From NCBI GenBank assembly GCA_025454125.1, contig JALOPA010000173.1, positions 1 to 9,400 of the forward strand: DNA of 9,400 nt, written 5' to 3'. Position 1 is the first letter of the stretch. Each line of letters begins with the position of its first letter. Position numbers and translations under genes: made by a program. Shown in pieces: positions 5,892 through 9,400 of the stretch. Below the pieces are notes generated by a model. That model was not told where the DNA came from and did not search any database. It worked only from the letters and a program-made list of their open reading frames with translations. Source of the DNA: Thermodesulfobacteriota bacterium (GTDB taxonomy: Bacteria > Desulfobacterota > DSM-4660 > Desulfatiglandales > HGW-15).

Positions 5892-7481
5892 ATGAATTCC
5901 CTTCGAACTGAAAAGGAAAATGTAAGTCGCGCTGCGGGGATCGTGGGGTTCTACACGCTCCTGAGCCGAATCTTGGGACTGGTTCGGGATATGGTGCTGG
6001 CCTACTTCTTCGGATCGAAAACGGCGGCCGACGCCTTCTTCGTCGCCTTCCGCATCCCCAATCTCCTGAGACGCTTTTTTGCCGAAGGCTCCCTCACCAT
6101 CGCCTTTATTCCGGTTTTCACGGAGACCCTGACACAGAAATCGAAAAAGGATGCCTTTGAACTGGCCAGAGCGGTGCTCACCCTGCTTTCCCTTCTGCTC
6201 GTGGTGGTGACGATTCTCGGCGTGCTGCTCTCCCCGTGGATTGTGAGAATCCAGGCCTACGGTTTCGGCTCAACCGGCGACAAATACGAACTCACCGTTC
6301 TCCTGACCCGCATCACCTTCCCTTACATCCTGCTGGTGAGCCTGGTGGCGTTTTTCATGGGGGTTCTGAATTCTCTCAGGCATTTTGCCGCTCCCGCCGC
6401 GGCCCCGATCCTGCTGAATGTGGGGATCATCGCAGGGGCTCTGTGGATTTCGCCGTGGCTCTCGGAGCCTGTCGTGGGGGTGGCCATCGGCGTCCTCATC
6501 GGAGGCCTCCTGCAGGTCGCGCTTCAGATTCCGTGGATCCTGAAGCAGGGGCTGTCTCTGCGGCCGCTCTGGAGGCCGGAACTCCCGTCCGTGAAAAAGA
6601 TCGGCCTTCTCATGGTGCCTGCGATTTTCGGCTCTGCGGTCTACCAGCTGAACCAGTTCATCGGCACGCTCCTGGCCTCGTTTCTTGCTCCGGGGAGCAT
6701 CTCGTGGCTCTACTATGCAGACCGGATCGTGGAGTTCCCTCTCGGGGTGTTTGCCATTGCCGTCAGCACGGCAGCCCTTCCCTCCCTCGCCAAACAGGTG
6801 GCGGGGAAGGATCTTTCGGATTTTAGAGACACCCTGGGCCATGCGCTCCGACTGGTTTTCTTTATCACTACGCCCGCGACCGTGGGGATGATCCTTCTGA
6901 GAATCCCCATCATCGAGGTGTTTTTCCAGCGGGGCGCTTTTGACCGCACAACAACTCTGATGACCGCTCAAGCCCTCTTGTTCTATTCCCTGGGTCTGTG
7001 GGCGTTCAGCGCGAGCCGGGTGATGCTCTCCGCTTTTTACGCTTTTCAGGACACCCGAACGCCGGTCAAGGTAGCGACGATCACCATGATCGCGAACGCC
7101 CTTCTGAGCCTCCTGCTCATGGGGCCATTGAGGCACGGCGGGCTGGCCCTATCCCTTTCCTTGTCTTCGACCGTGCAGCTCCTGCTCCTGATTTTCATTC
7201 TGAGGAGACGGGGCGATCTCCTGGATCTCAAGTCCATGGCCTCCTCCGCGGGCAGGAGCCTCGCCGCCTCCGTGGTCATGGGGCTTGTCCTTTACGGTCT
7301 CAACGAAAAATGGTTGGGCCAAGGGGAGCCGGGAAGCCTCTGGTCTCGTGCCCTGACCCTGGCAGGTGTGATTGCGGCGAGCGTGGCGGTGTATTTTTTG
7401 ATGGCATGGATCTTCCGTTGCCCGGAGATTCGATCCATCATGGGGATGGTGCGCCCCTCACTCAGAAAACCGCGCCAATAG
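5892..7481 (+). CDS. murJ: Lipid II flippase MurJ (MviN family)
   Basis: MurJ moves lipid II across the cytoplasmic membrane for peptidoglycan synthesis; it belongs to the MOP exporter superfamily with 14 membrane helices. From the ATG at 5892 the product is 529 residues, close to the usual 510-530. The N-terminal signature is clear: SRILGLVRDMVLAYFFG (25-41), ADAFFVAFRIPNLLRRFFAEG (46-66) and AFIPVF (71-76), containing the conserved Arg and Asp residues of the cavity. Many hydrophobic segments follow, and YYADRIVEFPLGVFAIAVS is another family block. An in-frame TTG at 5871 would add seven residues but destroys no motif and has no ribosome site; 5892 is preferred, though it too lacks a clear Shine-Dalgarno. 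It is divergent from rpsT and is followed 10 nt later by a response regulator, probably co-transcribed. Confidence 0.95.
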   Translation: MNSLRTEKENVSRAAGIVGFYTLLSRILGLVRDMVLAYFFGSKTAADAFFVAFRIPNLLRRFFAEGSLTIAFIPVFTETLTQKSKKDAFELARAVLTLLSLLLVVVTILGVLLSPWIVRIQAYGFGSTGDKYELTVLLTRITFPYILLVSLVAFFMGVLNSLRHFAAPAAAPILLNVGIIAGALWISPWLSEPVVGVAIGVLIGGLLQVALQIPWILKQGLSLRPLWRPELPSVKKIGLLMVPAIFGSAVYQLNQFIGTLLASFLAPGSISWLYYADRIVEFPLGVFAIAVSTAALPSLAKQVAGKDLSDFRDTLGHALRLVFFITTPATVGMILLRIPIIEVFFQRGAFDRTTTLMTAQALLFYSLGLWAFSASRVMLSAFYAFQDTRTPVKVATITMIANALLSLLLMGPLRHGGLALSLSLSSTVQLLLLIFILRRRGDLLDLKSMASSAGRSLAASVVMGLVLYGLNEKWLGQGEPGSLWSRALTLAGVIAASVAVYFLMAWIFRCPEIRSIMGMVRPSLRKPRQ

Positions 7482-7491
7482 GAGAAAGAAA

Positions 7492-7980
7492 ATGACGACG
7501 GATCTCTTGAAGGATAAGAAAGTGCTGGTGGTGGATGATGAGGCGGACGTGCTGGAGACTCTCGAGGATCTGCTCAGCATGTGTCCCGTGGTCAAGGCTT
7601 CGACTTTCGCTGAAGCGAAGAGATACCTCGACGACCGGGCGTTCGACATTGCGATCCTGGATATCATGGGGGTGGATGGGTACAGGCTTCTGGAGATGAC
7701 GGCCGGGAAAAAGATCCTCACGGTGATGCTCACCGCTCATGCCCTGAGCCCGGAGGACACGGTAAAATCCTTCAAGGAAGGAGCCGCTTCCTTTGTCCCC
7801 AAAGACAAGATGCAGGACATCGCCACCTACCTGGCCGACATCCTGGAAGCCAAGGAAAAAGGGAAAAGCTCCTGGTGGCGGTGGCTCGAACGTTTCGCCT
7901 CCTACTACGACAAGAAGTTCGGCCCGGAATGGAGGAGAGGGGACGAGACGTTCTGGAAAACCTTCGGGCCCTGGGAGTGA
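7492..7980 (+). CDS. Single-domain response regulator with Trp-rich C-terminal tail
   Basis: A CheY-like receiver covers about residues 9-120. VLVVDDEADV gives the acidic pair D15/D16, ILDIMGVDGY the phosphoacceptor D57, VMLTAHA the switch Thr T81, and SFVPKD the conserved K104 after Pro103. After a charged linker (EAKEKGK, about 119-125) the tail SSWWRWLERFASYYDKKFG continues to the C-terminus (GPWE), rich in Trp, Phe and Tyr; it matches no output domain I recognise and is too short for a usual DNA-binding domain. The ATG at 7492 has GGAG (7481-7484) 7 nt upstream, overlapping the murJ stop. No histidine kinase lies in the window, so partner and output are unknown. A phosphorelay or protein-interaction role is inference. 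Receiver identification is secure. Confidence 0.93.
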   Translation: MTTDLLKDKKVLVVDDEADVLETLEDLLSMCPVVKASTFAEAKRYLDDRAFDIAILDIMGVDGYRLLEMTAGKKILTVMLTAHALSPEDTVKSFKEGAASFVPKDKMQDIATYLADILEAKEKGKSSWWRWLERFASYYDKKFGPEWRRGDETFWKTFGPWE

Positions 7981-8026
7981 GCAGGGAGCCGGCCTTGTTC
8001 CGAGGGGGGCCGACAGAAACTTCGAC

Positions 8027-8041
8027 GGGGGACTCGCCCCC
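8027..8041. repeat. G5/C5 hairpin followed by TGCGAC (copy 1)
   Basis: GGGGG (8027-8031) pairs with CCCCC (8037-8041) around ACTCG, followed by TGCGAC (8042-8047). The 3' half CGCCCCCTGCGAC nearly repeats at 9076-9087. It lies in the 134-nt gap between the response regulator and the MBL gene, with no T-tract. Confidence 0.45.
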
Positions 8042-8099
8042 TGCGACCTGCTGCCCGCATCCCGTTCATGAACCTTGGTGGACGGACCGTGGCGAGAAA

Positions 8100-8105
8100 A
8101 AGGAG
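8100..8105 (+). promoter_or_regulatory. Ribosome binding site deciding the TTG start of the MBL gene
   Basis: AAGGAG ends 9 nt before the in-frame TTG at 8115, an ideal spacing. No in-frame ATG or GTG lies between the response-regulator stop and this point, so the site settles the start. Confidence 0.75.
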
Positions 8106-8114
8106 TGGTTTCGT

Positions 8115-9035
8115 TTGATCTTCAACAGCACAGGAGAATTGCGGGACGGCTTTTTCGTCGCCGGCTGGTCGCACAACCCCATTTATCTTCTCAAGAGCGA
8201 GCATCCCGTCCTTTTTGACGGGGGCCTGGCCCTGCTCGGCAAGGTCTACCGGGATTCGATCACGTCCGTCCTGAACGGGGATTTCCCTCGGATGGTGTTC
8301 ATCACTCACGTCCATTTTGACCACTGTGGAGCGGTTCCGTTCCTGAAAAAGGCTTTTCCGGGTCTCAAGGCGGCCGCGTCCCAAAAGGCCAAAGACATCC
8401 TGAGCAGGCCGAATGCCCTCACCCTCATACGAAAACTGAGCGAGAGTGCCGGGGACATTCTCTCGGAGTTCCCGGAGGAGCGCCTGTGCCGGGATCCTTT
8501 CGACCCCTTTGAAATCGACCGGATCGTCAAAGACGGCGACGAGGTGGACTTGGGCGAGGGCTTGACCGTGCAGGTGCTCGCCAGCCCGGGTCACACGTGG
8601 GATTTCATGAGCTACTACGTGCCGGAGAAAAAGATCTTGATCGCTTCGGAGTCGGCCGGCTGTGCGCTGAGCTCCGGGTACATCTCTGCGGACGGTCTGG
8701 CGGACTATGGGGTGTACCTGGGTTCTTTGAAACGGCTTGCCTCTGTCGGCGCAAGCATCCTGTGCCAGGGGCATCGGTACGTGTACGTGGATGAAGACGT
8801 CGAGGCCTTTTTTCAGAGATCCCTTCAGACGGCGCTTGAGTTCAAGGCAAAGGTGGAGGAGTACTGGCTCAAGGAAAGGGGAGATCTCCAGCGGGTCGTG
8901 CAAAGGATCAAGAGCGTCGAGTATGATCCGCTTCCCATGCCCAAGCAGCCTGAGCCGGCCTTCGTCATCAACCTGGAGGCCCGGATCAAGAGCGTTCTCA
9001 ACCATTTGGGTCTTGAAAAAGGCTCTTCCCTCTGA
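8115..9035 (+). CDS. MBL-fold metallo-hydrolase
   Basis: Metallo-beta-lactamase-fold hydrolase, likely binding two metal ions; substrate unknown. From the TTG at 8115 the product is 306 residues. Visible motifs in order: DGG (35-37), THVHFDH with H65, H67, D69 and H70, SPGHTWD with H160, IASESAG (175-182), and CQGH with H220. The usual bridging Asp of the fourth motif appears replaced by Glu179 (SES). The region 90-145 is a helical insertion rich in charged residues, and the C-terminal 85 residues are helical with an EYWLKERGDLQ stretch. The frame stays open upstream to 7875, but that part overlaps the response regulator and reads Pro/Cys-rich low-quality sequence, so it is rejected. It may be co-transcribed with murJ and the regulator. 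Glyoxalase II-like, lactonase-like or other thioester/ester hydrolase activity cannot be chosen from sequence alone. Confidence 0.88.
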   Translation: MIFNSTGELRDGFFVAGWSHNPIYLLKSEHPVLFDGGLALLGKVYRDSITSVLNGDFPRMVFITHVHFDHCGAVPFLKKAFPGLKAAASQKAKDILSRPNALTLIRKLSESAGDILSEFPEERLCRDPFDPFEIDRIVKDGDEVDLGEGLTVQVLASPGHTWDFMSYYVPEKKILIASESAGCALSSGYISADGLADYGVYLGSLKRLASVGASILCQGHRYVYVDEDVEAFFQRSLQTALEFKAKVEEYWLKERGDLQRVVQRIKSVEYDPLPMPKQPEPAFVINLEARIKSVLNHLGLEKGSSL

Positions 9036-9067
9036 TACGGTTCCCGGAATTTCAGGAGAGAGAGAAA

Positions 9068-9082
9068 AGGGGCCGCGCCCCT
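9068..9082. repeat. AGGGGC/GCCCCT hairpin followed by TGCGAC (copy 2), just before ppx
   Basis: AGGGGC (9068-9073) pairs with GCCCCT (9077-9082) around a 3-nt loop. It sits between AGGAG (9054-9058) and the ATG at 9088. Folding would cut the effective ribosome-site spacing from 29 to about 14 nt. The TGCGAC end matches copy 1 at 8027-8047. Confidence 0.45.
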
Positions 9083-9087
9083 GCGAC

Positions 9088-9400
9088 ATGAGACCTGAGC
9101 CGTCATCGGATATCCTGGCATCCATAGACTTGGGAAGTCACACGGCGAGACTGCTCATTGCCCGTTGGCAGGCGGGCCGCCTCAGGAGCCTCTTGCGGAA
9201 GAGAGCCTATATCCGGCTTGCGCAGGATTTTGAATCCCCGCAAAACAGGATGTTAAAGAAGGGCGGAATCGAGAGAGCCTTGGAGGCGCTCGAAGAGTTC
9301 AGATCGGACATGGAACGGTATGAGACCGGGCGCATCAGGGCCATCGCCACCGGCGTGGTTCGGGCGGCGGAGAACCAAGACCTTTTCCTTGATCTTGTTC
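9088..9400 (+). CDS. Ppx/GppA-family phosphatase, 3'-truncated by window edge
   Basis: The family includes exopolyphosphatases and guanosine pentaphosphate phosphohydrolases of the ASKHA (actin/hexokinase) fold, acting on polyphosphate or pppGpp in the cytoplasm. The first 104 residues are present. SIDLGSHTARLLIA (12-25) is the phosphate-binding loop, here with His-Thr where most members have Asn-Ser. IRAIATGVVRAAENQDLFLDL (83-103) is the second conserved block (A-T-x-x-x-R-x-A-x-N). The catalytic Glu region lies beyond the window. The ATG at 9088 is the only ATG upstream of the phosphate loop in this frame, but has no close Shine-Dalgarno; AGGAG lies 29 nt away with a hairpin between. Ppx cannot be separated from GppA on this fragment, so no symbol is given. 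Confidence 0.9.
   Translation, partial: MRPEPSSDILASIDLGSHTARLLIARWQAGRLRSLLRKRAYIRLAQDFESPQNRMLKKGGIERALEALEEFRSDMERYETGRIRAIATGVVRAAENQDLFLDLV

Noticed and set aside
7875..8114. N-terminal extension of the MBL protein to 7875
   Set aside because: It overlaps the response regulator by about 100 nt and gives Pro/Cys/Arg-rich sequence unlike the fold; a TTG with an ideal ribosome site exists at 8115.
7905..9125. 406-aa open frame antisense to the MBL gene
   Set aside because: Shadow of a gene with intact catalytic motifs on the plus strand; no recognisable domain in the antisense frame.
1..9400. CRISPR array, tRNA, rRNA, phage or transposase genes
   Set aside because: No regularly spaced repeats, no tRNA cloverleaf or rRNA-like segment, and no integrase or transposase motif was found on either strand.

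Overview
The window (about 60% GC by eye) looks like a chromosomal housekeeping region of a diderm, Gram-negative bacterium, most likely a Desulfobacterota/Deltaproteobacteria member of the Syntrophobacter type. The basis is the gene order ribH-nusB-leuS-lptE-holA with a convergent rpsT and a following murJ, an LPS-transport lipoprotein (lptE), and the style of the proteins. The assignment is inference from gene order and protein recognition, not a database search.

Layout: (1) 1-304, the 3' part of ribH (lumazine synthase). (2) 305-670, a non-coding gap almost filled by a 254-bp nested palindrome (358-611) with 18-bp perfect terminal inverted repeats and a 21-bp perfect inner stem, resembling a MITE or a large structured RNA. 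(3) 671-1102, nusB. (4) 1103-1386, a second gap holding a 39-nt hairpin and a short palindromic repeat of a type scattered in many bacterial genomes. (5) 1387-5563, a tight leuS-lptE-holA run; the lptE start lies in a possible hairpin and lptE/holA share one base (TGATG). (6) 5541-5801, minus strand: rpsT (ribosomal protein S20), whose N- and C-terminal halves lie in different frames with about 34-37 nt missing between them. (7) A divergent promoter region, then murJ (5892-7481), an orphan receiver-domain response regulator (7492-7980), an MBL-fold hydrolase with a TTG start (8115-9035), and the 5' part of a Ppx/GppA phosphatase gene (from 9088, cut by the window end).

Functionally the plus-strand genes cover riboflavin synthesis, transcription antitermination, leucyl-tRNA charging, LPS export, the DNA polymerase III clamp loader and lipid II flipping. 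The murJ-regulator-MBL-ppx string is less standard, and a shared job there is speculation. The points most worth a second look are the large palindrome, the broken rpsT, the hairpin over the lptE start, and the Trp-rich tail of the response regulator. I see no phage genes, transposase, CRISPR array, tRNA or rRNA.
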